22,444 bases of DNA from QHXM01 sp032160165 (GTDB lineage: Bacteria > Acidobacteriota > Blastocatellia > Pyrinomonadales > Pyrinomonadaceae). This document shows positions 15,758 to 22,223 of this stretch, one piece after another. A program made the position numbers and the translations under genes. Each line of letters opens with the position of its first letter. Position 1 is the stretch's first letter. The stretch is from the NCBI GenBank assembly GCA_032160165.1, contig JAVHWA010000001.1, positions 1 to 22,444 of the forward strand. The letters are read 5' to 3'. The notes below the pieces were generated by a model. It had not been told where the DNA came from. It saw only the letters and a program-made list of their open reading frames with translations, and searched no databases.

Positions 15758-15842
15758 TGGTGCCGAAGGGGGGACTCGAACCCCCACGAGTTACCTCACA
15801 CGCCCCTCAAACGTGCGCGTCTACCAGTTCCGCCACTTCGGC
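15758..15842 (-). tRNA. leuU: tRNA-Leu (anticodon GAG)
   Basis: The 85-base sequence folds as a class II leucine tRNA. The acceptor stem is GCCGAAG with CTTCGGC, then A and an encoded CCA. The D-arm is GCGGAACTGGTAGACGC. The anticodon stem CACGT/GCGTG holds the loop TTGAGGG, so the anticodon is GAG (reads CUC and CUU). A variable arm and a T-arm with GTTCGAGTC follow. It lies 25 bases downstream of secG on the same strand and shares its terminator, so it is probably processed from the operon transcript. In E. coli the tRNA-Leu(GAG) gene leuU also follows secG. Confidence 0.95.
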
Positions 15843-15867
15843 TCTTGGTCTATCGCCAAATCATCTG

Positions 15868-16320
15868 CTACTTGCCGGGAGCGGGCGGGGTCCCCGTGTT
15901 TCCAGCACTCGCGGGAGAAGCAGCGGGCGTCGACCCTGCGGGTGTTCCGCTGTTGCCTGTCGCGCCGGTGTTTGCCCCGGTATCCTGTCCTGGCGCCGCT
16001 GGAGACGCCGCCGGTGACGCAGCGGGCGAGCCACCCGGAGATGGCGATGGCTGACCCTGTTCTTCCGAAACCGTTTGCAGCACGGAGCGCTGGCCAGTGA
16101 TGACCGGGAGTGAAAGAGCGAGCGCCATCAACATAAACGTCACGGCCGCGCCAATCGTGATCTTTGCCAACAAGGTTTGAGTTCCGCGCGGCCCGAAAGC
16201 CGTGCTCGATACACTGCTGGAAAAGAGCGCGCCCGCATCCGCTTTGCCGGGCTGCAAAAGAACCGCCACGATAAGCACTATGCTCGAGAGTATGAACAGT
16301 ATGTATAAGAAAGTGATCAA
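15868..16320 (-). CDS. secG: Preprotein translocase subunit SecG with long low-complexity tail
   Basis: SecG is the small inner-membrane subunit of the SecYEG channel. The 150-residue product has two membrane helices (about 1-22 and 51-75) joined by the conserved loop with LLQPGKADAGALF and AFGPRG. After about residue 85 comes a tail of roughly 60 residues rich in Pro, Ala, Ser, Gly and Thr, longer than in most SecG proteins. The start is TTG at 16320 with GGAG 8 bases upstream; no ATG is available before the first helix. It starts 16 bases after tpiA, so it belongs to the glycolytic operon. Confidence 0.93.
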   Translation of the reverse strand: MITFLYILFILSSIVLIVAVLLQPGKADAGALFSSSVSSTAFGPRGTQTLLAKITIGAAVTFMLMALALSLPVITGQRSVLQTVSEEQGQPSPSPGGSPAASPAASPAAPGQDTGANTGATGNSGTPAGSTPAASPASAGNTGTPPAPGK

Positions 16321-16336
16321 CTAAATTACTCCGAAT

Positions 16337-17095
16337 CTAACGAGCGTAATTAACGATCCCGGCAAAGCTTTCGGCGTCGAGGCTTGCGCCACCGACAAGC
16401 GCGCCGTCAATATCAGGTTGCGACATCAGTCCAGCGATGTTGGCAGGCTTGACCGAACCGCCATAGAGAATCCGCAAGCGCTCGGTTGCTTCCTGAGAGT
16501 GCCTTTGCGCGAAAACGCGCCGGATGAAAGCGTGCATCTCCTGCGCTTGTTCCGGCGTCGCGGTGCGTCCTGTACCAATCGCCCAGACAGGCTCGTAAGC
16601 GACGATGATACGGTCGAGGTCTGAGGCTGTCAACCCGCTAAGCCCGCCATCTAATTGCCCACTTACTACTGATTCGGCATTCCCCTGGTCGCGTTGCTCC
16701 AGTGTCTCTCCGACACACATGATCGCCGTCAAACCTGCGGCGATGGCAGCCTGCGTCTTCTTCCTCACAAACAGATCCGACTCGAAGTAGAGTTGTCGTC
16801 GTTCGGAGTGACCGATGATGACGTATTGCGCCCCGGCGTCTTTAAGCATGCTCGCCAGTATCTCGCCGGTATGCGCGCCTTCCACTGATTCGGTGGAACA
16901 GTTCTGGCCCGCCACAGCGATATTCGAACCCTCAAGGCGATCGGCGACAGTTCGGAGGGCAGTAAAGACCGGAGCGATTACGATTTCGCAGTGATTCGCG
17001 TTCGCAACCAATGGCTTCAAAGCGAGCGAGGTCTCGACAGACTCCGAGATCGTCTTGAACATCTTCCAGTTTCCAGCGATAACAGGTTTTCTCAT
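16337..17095 (-). CDS. tpiA: Triosephosphate isomerase
   Basis: This enzyme interconverts dihydroxyacetone phosphate and glyceraldehyde 3-phosphate in the cytoplasm. The 252-residue length is normal. All signature residues are present: K11 in AGNWKM, catalytic H96 in IIGHSERR, catalytic E168 in AYEPVWAIGTG, and the phosphate-binding ILYGGSV and ALVGGASL. The ATG at 17095 fits the family start exactly. The bases before it are pyrimidine-rich and come from the 3' arm of a heptamer repeat (CCTCTGATT, then ATG), so no Shine-Dalgarno is visible. Translation must rely on another mechanism, such as coupling or the hairpin structure (inference). Confidence 0.97.
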   Translation of the reverse strand: MRKPVIAGNWKMFKTISESVETSLALKPLVANANHCEIVIAPVFTALRTVADRLEGSNIAVAGQNCSTESVEGAHTGEILASMLKDAGAQYVIIGHSERRQLYFESDLFVRKKTQAAIAAGLTAIMCVGETLEQRDQGNAESVVSGQLDGGLSGLTASDLDRIIVAYEPVWAIGTGRTATPEQAQEMHAFIRRVFAQRHSQEATERLRILYGGSVKPANIAGLMSQPDIDGALVGGASLDAESFAGIVNYAR

Positions 17096-17098
17096 AAT

Positions 17099-17225
17099 CA
17101 GAGGCCAGAGGCCAGAGGTCAGAGGCTAGAGGTAAGAGGTTAGGTTAGAGGTTGGAGCTTAGAGGTTAGATTTGGTCTTTTACTGACCTCTAGCCTCTAG
17201 CCTCTGACCTCCCACCTCTAACCTC
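17099..17225. repeat. Inverted array of 7-bp repeats filling the pgk-tpiA spacer
   Basis: On the plus strand about ten 7-base units of type GAGGYNA (17101-17170) are followed by a 13-base gap and six units of the opposite sense, YNRCCTC-like (17184-17225). Units keep strict 7-base phase over 17101-17142 and again over 17184-17225. The two sets can pair as an imperfect stem of about 42 bp around a 41-base loop. The array begins inside the last codons of pgk and ends three bases before the tpiA ATG. On the mRNA the 5' arm is purine-rich with repeated GAGG and the 3' arm has repeated CCUC. No T-run follows, so it does not look like a terminator. Confidence 0.9.
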
Positions 17226-18399
17226 TATCATTCAGTGCCGTCACACCCGGCAGTTCTTCTCCAGCCAAAAACTCCAGGGTCGCACCTCCGCCCGTCGAGA
17301 TATGCGTGATGCGATCTGCGACGCCGGCTTGCGTGATTGCCGCAACTGAATCGCCGCCGCCAACGATCACGATAGCGCCTCGGTCTGCAGCGTCCGCAAC
17401 GGCGAGCGCGATACCTATCGTTCCCTGGTCGAACGGAGGCTCTTCGAAAACTCCCATCGGACCGTTCCAAATAATCGTCTTCGCGTCTTTCAGTGCGTTG
17501 GTGAAATGCGCGACAGTCTCAACACCGATGTCCATTCCGGCATGGCCGATGTTGGTAAACTCGATTGGGATTGTCTTTGTTAAGATCTCAGAACCTTTGA
17601 TCGGCTCGTAACTGTCAACCACCTGATGATCGGTTGGCAGCAACAAATCGACATTTTCTTCCTCACATCGTTGCTTGATTTGAGAAGCGGTGTTAAGCAT
17701 GTCGTCCTCAACCAGCGACTTTCCTACAGTGAAACCCTCTGCTTTGAAAAAGGTGTAGGCCATGGCGCCGCCGATCAATAGCTTGTCGACGCGACGATCT
17801 ATTAACGCGTTGATGATAGGTATTTTGTCGGACACCTTTGCGCCACCGAGGATCGCCACAAACGGGTGTTCAGGGTTACTAATTACTCGACTGAGATACT
17901 CGAGCTCCTTCTCCATCAGAAGCCCGGCCGCCGCTTGCTGGACAAACTTTGTGATGCCGACGGTCGAAGCGTGAGCGCGATGCGCGGCTCCGAAAGCATC
18001 GTTGACGTAAACGTCGCAGAGATCTGCAAGCTTGCGCGAAAAGCCTTCGTCGTTTTTTTCTTCTTCAGGATGGAAGCGAAGATTCTCAAGCAGCAGTACG
18101 TCCCCATCGACGAGTGAATCAACTTTAGATTGAACATCGGCGCCGATGCACTCATCAGCAAACTGAACGTCGCGACCTAACAGCCTGGAGAGATGATCGG
18201 CGACGGGTCGTAAGCTGTACTTCTCTACGCGTTGTCCTTTCGGGCGGCCGAGATGTGAAGCAAGAATGAGGCGCGCCCCGTGCGCGATCGCGTATTGGAT
18301 GGTGGGCAGTGCTCCTCGTATCCTGGTATCGTCTTCCACCGTCCCATCCTTAATCGGCACATTGAAGTCGACACGAATGAACGCGCGCTTACCTTTCAA
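17218..18399 (-). CDS. pgk: Phosphoglycerate kinase, with an anomalous start
   Basis: This enzyme transfers phosphate from 1,3-bisphosphoglycerate to ADP. The body is intact: VDFNVPIKDG, ASHLGRPKG, LLLENLRFHPEE, NDAFGAAHRAH, ILGGAKVSDK, WNGPMGVFE, GGGDSVAAI and STGGGATLEFL. The start is a problem. Homology of the usual N-terminus (YLSIKDLKLKGKRAF) extends upstream of 18399 to an ATG at 18427-18429, but its second codon is TAG. The only common start codon left is TTG at 18397-18399 (codon 11), with no Shine-Dalgarno; that gives 393 residues lacking the first ten. The last residues (Arg-Gly-stop) are encoded inside the heptamer repeat. It could be active and expressed by re-initiation, or be a pseudogene or sequencing error. 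TAG ends pgk and tpiA here, so recoding is unlikely. Confidence 0.9.
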   Translation of the reverse strand: MKGKRAFIRVDFNVPIKDGTVEDDTRIRGALPTIQYAIAHGARLILASHLGRPKGQRVEKYSLRPVADHLSRLLGRDVQFADECIGADVQSKVDSLVDGDVLLLENLRFHPEEEKNDEGFSRKLADLCDVYVNDAFGAAHRAHASTVGITKFVQQAAAGLLMEKELEYLSRVISNPEHPFVAILGGAKVSDKIPIINALIDRRVDKLLIGGAMAYTFFKAEGFTVGKSLVEDDMLNTASQIKQRCEEENVDLLLPTDHQVVDSYEPIKGSEILTKTIPIEFTNIGHAGMDIGVETVAHFTNALKDAKTIIWNGPMGVFEEPPFDQGTIGIALAVADAADRGAIVIVGGGDSVAAITQAGVADRITHISTGGGATLEFLAGEELPGVTALNDRG

Positions 18400-18423
18400 T
18401 TTCAGGTCTTTGATGGAAAGATA

Positions 18424-18429
18424 CTACAT
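18424..18429 (-). promoter_or_regulatory. Start-stop element ATG-TAG at the expected pgk start
   Basis: The ATG at 18427-18429 is in frame with pgk and stands where the family start belongs. The very next codon, 18424-18426, is TAG. It is followed by TAT CTT TCC ATC AAA GAC CTG AAA TTG, which continues the normal Pgk N-terminus. One base change (AAG to TAG) would explain it. Confidence 0.75.
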
Positions 18430-18433
18430 AGTT

Positions 18434-18503
18434 ATGGGTGATGGGTGATTGGTAATGGGTGATAGTAAAGAGCTTTTTTCTCTTATCACCCATCACCCAT
18501 CAC
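18434..18503. repeat. Inverted array of 7-bp repeats in the gap-pgk spacer
   Basis: On the plus strand, units ATGGGTG, ATGGGTG, ATTGGTA, ATGGGTG (18434-18461) are followed by a short A/T-rich centre with a T6 run. The reverse units ATCACCC, ATCACCC, ATCAC then run at 18485-18503. The arms can pair over roughly 24 bp, with an additional AAGAG/CTCTT stem at the loop. On the mRNA the 5' arm carries repeated GGGUGAU just after the gap stop, and the 3' arm carries repeated AUCACCC ending a few bases before the ATG-TAG of pgk. This is the same layout as the pgk-tpiA array with a different unit. Confidence 0.9.
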
Positions 18504-18509
18504 TGTTCT

Positions 18510-19517
18510 TCAGAGTCCCTTTTTCGCGATGAACTTCACCAGGTCGCGCACTCGACAGGAATAGCCCCACTCGTTGTCGTACCACGAAAGCACCTTGACG
18601 AGATTGCCACCGATCACCTTGGTGTACTCTGCATCGACGATCGACGAGTTCGGGTTCTTACGGAAATCCACTGAGACAAGCGGCGCTTCGGAAAACTCCA
18701 GAATACCTTTCAACTCTCCATCTGCCGCGTCCTTCAGCGCTTTGTTGACCTCTTCGGTGGTGGTCTGGCGCTCGACCTGCATCACCACGTCGACGAGCGA
18801 AACATTCGGCGTCGGTACGCGCACACTGATGCCGTCGAACTTTCCTTTTAACTCCGGCAGCACCAGCGCCACTGCTTTGGCCGCGCCCGTCGACGTAGGA
18901 ATCATCGATAGCCCTGCTGCGCGAGCGCGCCTCAAGTCCGGGTGCGGAAGATCGAGAAGCTGCTGGTCGTTGGTATAAGAGTGAATGGTCGTCATCTGCG
19001 CCGAGTGTATCCCGAAGTGTTCATGTATGACCTTCGCAACGGGGGCCAGGCAGTTGGTAGTGCAACTGGCATTTGAAAGGATGGTGTGTAGTTGAGGATC
19101 GTAGCTAGCCTCATTGACTCCCAGGACGATGGTGATGTCTTCGTTTTTGGCGGGGGCCGAGATGATAACTTTCTTAACAGAGCCGCGGACGTGTTTTCGC
19201 GCGTCCTCGGCCTTTGTGAATCGGCCAGTCGACTCGATGATAATTTCCGCGCCGACTGATTCCCAATCGATCAGCGCCGGGTCCTTCTCAGCGAAGACAC
19301 GGAATTCCTCAGACTCGACCCGTATTCCCTTTTCAGTTGCAGCGATATCGTGATCGAGGTTACCAAGCACCGAGTCGTACTTGAGCAGGTGCGCCAGCGT
19401 CTTCGTATCTGTGATGTCGTTGACGGCCACGAAATCGATGTCCGAATCTCCCAGGCTCGTGCGCAGTACGTTGCGCCCGATGCGTCCGAAGCCATTTATG
19501 CCAACCTTCACGGCCAT
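18510..19517 (-). CDS. gap: Glyceraldehyde-3-phosphate dehydrogenase, type I
   Basis: This enzyme oxidises and phosphorylates glyceraldehyde 3-phosphate to 1,3-bisphosphoglycerate with NAD(P). The 335-residue product has the N-terminal nucleotide-binding GINGFGRIGRN, the catalytic C152 in SNASCTTNCLAP, the His of IHSYTNDQ, and the C-terminal SWYDNEWGYSCRVRDL. The ATG at 19517 gives the standard MAVKVGINGFG start, with GGA 6 bases upstream. A longer frame to 19628 would add 37 unrelated residues and overlap the promoter. It is the first gene of the operon gap-pgk-tpiA-secG-tRNA-Leu. The gap-pgk spacer contains a heptamer-repeat hairpin. Confidence 0.97.
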   Translation of the reverse strand: MAVKVGINGFGRIGRNVLRTSLGDSDIDFVAVNDITDTKTLAHLLKYDSVLGNLDHDIAATEKGIRVESEEFRVFAEKDPALIDWESVGAEIIIESTGRFTKAEDARKHVRGSVKKVIISAPAKNEDITIVLGVNEASYDPQLHTILSNASCTTNCLAPVAKVIHEHFGIHSAQMTTIHSYTNDQQLLDLPHPDLRRARAAGLSMIPTSTGAAKAVALVLPELKGKFDGISVRVPTPNVSLVDVVMQVERQTTTEEVNKALKDAADGELKGILEFSEAPLVSVDFRKNPNSSIVDAEYTKVIGGNLVKVLSWYDNEWGYSCRVRDLVKFIAKKGL

Positions 19518-19627
19518 CCTGTTTCCAGCCTCCCTACAGTGAACACATTCCAAACCAGCGCGATCGCTTCCCGTGGAAGCCTTTCGCAGTTGAGTGCGAG
19601 GGAATGCGAGTTGATAAGCGAATCGCA

Positions 19628-19656
19628 AGATTATTCGCCGGGTGCTTAGCTGTCAA
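19628..19656 (-). promoter_or_regulatory. Sigma-70-type promoter of the glycolytic operon
   Basis: On the minus strand TTGACA (19651-19656) and TAATCT (19628-19633) are separated by exactly 17 bases. This is a full-consensus -35 box with a good -10 box. The predicted transcript start is near 19621, giving a leader of about 105 bases before gap. The rest of the 270-base spacer (19518-19787), which also contains the end of the upstream kinase transcript, shows no gene and no clear terminator. Confidence 0.8.
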
Positions 19657-19787
19657 GCGTGCGCCCGGCTGAGGGCCTGTGATGCTGGTCGGCTGAGGTC
19701 AGGAGGAATTGAATCCTATCGTTATTCGAATTGTAAGCCGCTGGTCGTGGCGCCGAAATAAGCGTTCCTCGCCGCTCGGGCAGGTGG

Positions 19788-21716
19788 TCATTGCACGACT
19801 GTAACTACGCGAAAGCCAATGCTGGCGGATTCAAACTCCTCTTCACCACGCTCCCGCACCGTTGAGCGCAGAGCATCGGCCCGGCTGATCCAGGAACCGC
19901 CGCGCACAACGCGGAACCCCGAACCGTCCGTCCATGCGGCGCCGTTAACCGGAGCGCCGTTATAGCTATCGTGATAAATGTCCAGACACCACTCCCACAC
20001 ATTTCCGTGCATGTCGTACAAGCCGAACCCGTTTGGCTTGAAACTTCCGACCGGCGTAGTTCGCTGACGGTAGACCCCCGGTTGCGCAGTGCCGCCGGTA
20101 GAGCCTGCGTCGAAATTCGCCTGCGAGGCCGAGAGTGAGTTACCGAACGCATACGCGGTGGTTGTTCCTGCGCGGCACGCATATTCCCACTCAGCTTCTG
20201 TCGGCAAGCGATGCTTACGGCCTGTGACCTGCGATAATCGATCACAGAAATCCTCCGCAAACTTCCAGGAGACATTTTCCACCGGGAGGTCTTCGCCCTG
20301 AAACTCACTGGTGTTTATTCCCATCAACGCCTGGTACTGCTTCTGTGTCACCTCATATCTGCTCACATAGAACGCGGGTACGCTCACCTGATGTTGCGGC
20401 CGTTCAGTAACGTATCCCTGATCATCAGGCGAACCCATCATGAATGTTCCCGCGGGGACCAATACCAATTCCATCGATGCGCCGTTGAAGTTCTCCGTGA
20501 TGGTCGACACGGAGACGGCGCCGGGTGACGGCGACGGGCTCGTGTTTGCGACAGCAGGACCACCCGCGACCGATGGAGACGGCGACCCTGCCGGAATTTC
20601 ACGGCTGGTTGCTGCGCTGCGAGAGCCACTTCGTGTCCATAAGGTGACTGCGATTACAATTCCGATAACCGCTAAAACCCCGGCGCCCATCAGCAGTATA
20701 CGGCCTTTTCCACGACCGCCCGTCGGAGGAGGCTCGGCTGCTTCGAGACCAGGGACCGTCAGGGCTATTCCCATTCGCTCACCCGGGTCTGTCGCACCAA
20801 CTCGACCTTCCTGCGTAGTTTCATGCCGCTCTTCGTCTACGTCGGCGGCTCCCTCTGACTTTATCCGAGCCGAACGTTTTGCCTCGGCGTGAGCACTGCT
20901 TAACGAACGGCGCATCTCTCCTGCGTTTTCAGGCCGGTCTTTTCGCGGAACCGCCATCGCTCGTGTTATTAAGTCGGCGATGGCGTAGGGAACTCTCGGG
21001 TTTAGCTCGCGAAGCGGAAGCAGCGGGTCCAATTGTCCACTCTCCAACAATTCATAACGTGTGGCGACGTCGGTTGGCGGTACCCCGGATAGCAGGTGGT
21101 ACATCGTGGCGCCCAGTGAATAGAGGTCGCTTCGATGATCTGTACCGCGGCCAAGAATCTGTTCAAGAGGCGAGTAAACCGGAGTGAACCCTCGCACACT
21201 TCTATTCGTGAGCAAGGTCGCCATCTGGCCGGCCGCCCCTTTCGCGAGACCGAAGTCCAGCAAGAAGATCTTTTCGTCTTGTGTGAGTTTGAGATTCGCC
21301 GGTTTGATGTCGCGATGAAGGATCGCAGGCTTACGTTGGTGCAGATACTCGAGCAGGTCGAGCAGGTCGTCGGCCCAACGCGCTACTGAATCGACGTGAA
21401 ACGGCGAGCCGCGACGGGCCAGCAACTCCAGCAGGTCGTATCCCGGGATATACTCCATCACCAGGAACTCGTCGTCCCCTTCTATGAAATAATCCATGAC
21501 CTTTGGCAGGGCCTGATGATGAAGGTTGGCCAACAGCTCGGCTTCGCTCTTGAAGTCGCGGCGGGACTGGGCATCGCCGCCGCTGTTCGCCTGCTTGAGG
21601 GCAACCAACGCATTTACGCGAAGGTCGAGCGCTTCGTAAACAGTACCGAGCCCGCCACGTCCGAGTTGGCCTATGATGCGATAGCGTCCCTGGAGAATTG
21701 CCTCAGGAGATGGCAT
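19788..21716 (-). CDS. Membrane Ser/Thr protein kinase with C-terminal formylglycine-enzyme-like domain
   Basis: This 642-residue protein has a complete Hanks-type kinase at about 11-270: G-loop GQLGRGGLGTVY, ATP lysine K41, HRDIKPAN with catalytic D136, DFG at 154-156, and SPLEQ. One membrane helix lies at about 338-361 (LLMGAGVLAVIGIVIAVTLW). A Pro/Ser-rich stalk of about 40 residues leads to an FGE-sulfatase/SUMF1-like domain at about 410-640 (LVPAGTFMMGSP, YEVTQKQYQ, RLPTEAEWEYACRAG, GNVWEW, RVVRGGSW). The kinase faces the cytoplasm and the FGE-like part the outside. The two catalytic cysteines of true FGE are absent (RGGSWISRADAL), so this part is probably a sensor or binding domain. The start ATG has only a weak GAGA upstream. 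Confidence 0.94.
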   Translation of the reverse strand: MPSPEAILQGRYRIIGQLGRGGLGTVYEALDLRVNALVALKQANSGGDAQSRRDFKSEAELLANLHHQALPKVMDYFIEGDDEFLVMEYIPGYDLLELLARRGSPFHVDSVARWADDLLDLLEYLHQRKPAILHRDIKPANLKLTQDEKIFLLDFGLAKGAAGQMATLLTNRSVRGFTPVYSPLEQILGRGTDHRSDLYSLGATMYHLLSGVPPTDVATRYELLESGQLDPLLPLRELNPRVPYAIADLITRAMAVPRKDRPENAGEMRRSLSSAHAEAKRSARIKSEGAADVDEERHETTQEGRVGATDPGERMGIALTVPGLEAAEPPPTGGRGKGRILLMGAGVLAVIGIVIAVTLWTRSGSRSAATSREIPAGSPSPSVAGGPAVANTSPSPSPGAVSVSTITENFNGASMELVLVPAGTFMMGSPDDQGYVTERPQHQVSVPAFYVSRYEVTQKQYQALMGINTSEFQGEDLPVENVSWKFAEDFCDRLSQVTGRKHRLPTEAEWEYACRAGTTTAYAFGNSLSASQANFDAGSTGGTAQPGVYRQRTTPVGSFKPNGFGLYDMHGNVWEWCLDIYHDSYNGAPVNGAAWTDGSGFRVVRGGSWISRADALRSTVRERGEEEFESASIGFRVVTVVQ

Positions 21717-22223
21717 TTGCTTGTCTCTGATTCAATGGCGGCTTCTGCCGAGCGCAAAACCAGAGGTGACACTGAAGCCCTATGATTGTTCCTGCACATG
21801 CGAGAGGATAGCGAATCAATCTTAGCGAAAATCACTCAGCTGCGCTAGAGCCGTCTGGTTCGGGTATTGGTTCAATTAGGGTAAGCTGGATTCAATCAGG
21901 ATGGACATGATAGACGGGCTAGAAACGTAGTGATGATTCTCATTAATGCTTTTCAGCCTGGCTGTCTGATCCATCTTGTCTATTTCCCTGTTCAATCATT
22001 CCCTCCTCGACCGAACCACTACTCTTGTTCGGAGAGTCGTGGCCAGGAGTGGAAGATCGGACTCGGATCATTGCGCTGTCACCTCGAAAGGCTTCATTTT
22101 TGAAACCGACAGCTTAGGCCTCACGTAGTAACTTAGTGATTCGAATCGTCTTGAGTTTCCGGCAATTCGATTATACGCTCTCGTCTTGCTTGCAGTGACA
22201 TAGTCCAGGAGTTCTCCGACCTG
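21717..22223. other. Divergent spacer between the kinase gene and a plus-strand gene
   Basis: These 507 bases separate two divergent genes and should contain both promoters. A short direct repeat, TTCAATTAGG and TTCAATCAGG, occurs at about 21871-21900. A weak plus-strand promoter candidate is TTGAGT (22151-22156) and TATACG (22172-22177), but the 15-base spacing is short. A minus-strand frame overlapping 22068-22385 has no family resemblance and is antisense to the plus-strand signal-peptide gene. Nothing else is recognisable. Confidence 0.5.

Noticed and set aside
15758..15842. tRNA-Leu as an integration site of a mobile element
   Set aside because: I see no integrase and no repeated tRNA 3' end elsewhere in the window, and the tRNA is followed by its own terminator.
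17099..17225. Heptamer array as a Rho-independent terminator or a CRISPR array
   Set aside because: There is no T-run after the stem, the units are only 7 bases, there are no unique spacers, and the operon continues downstream.
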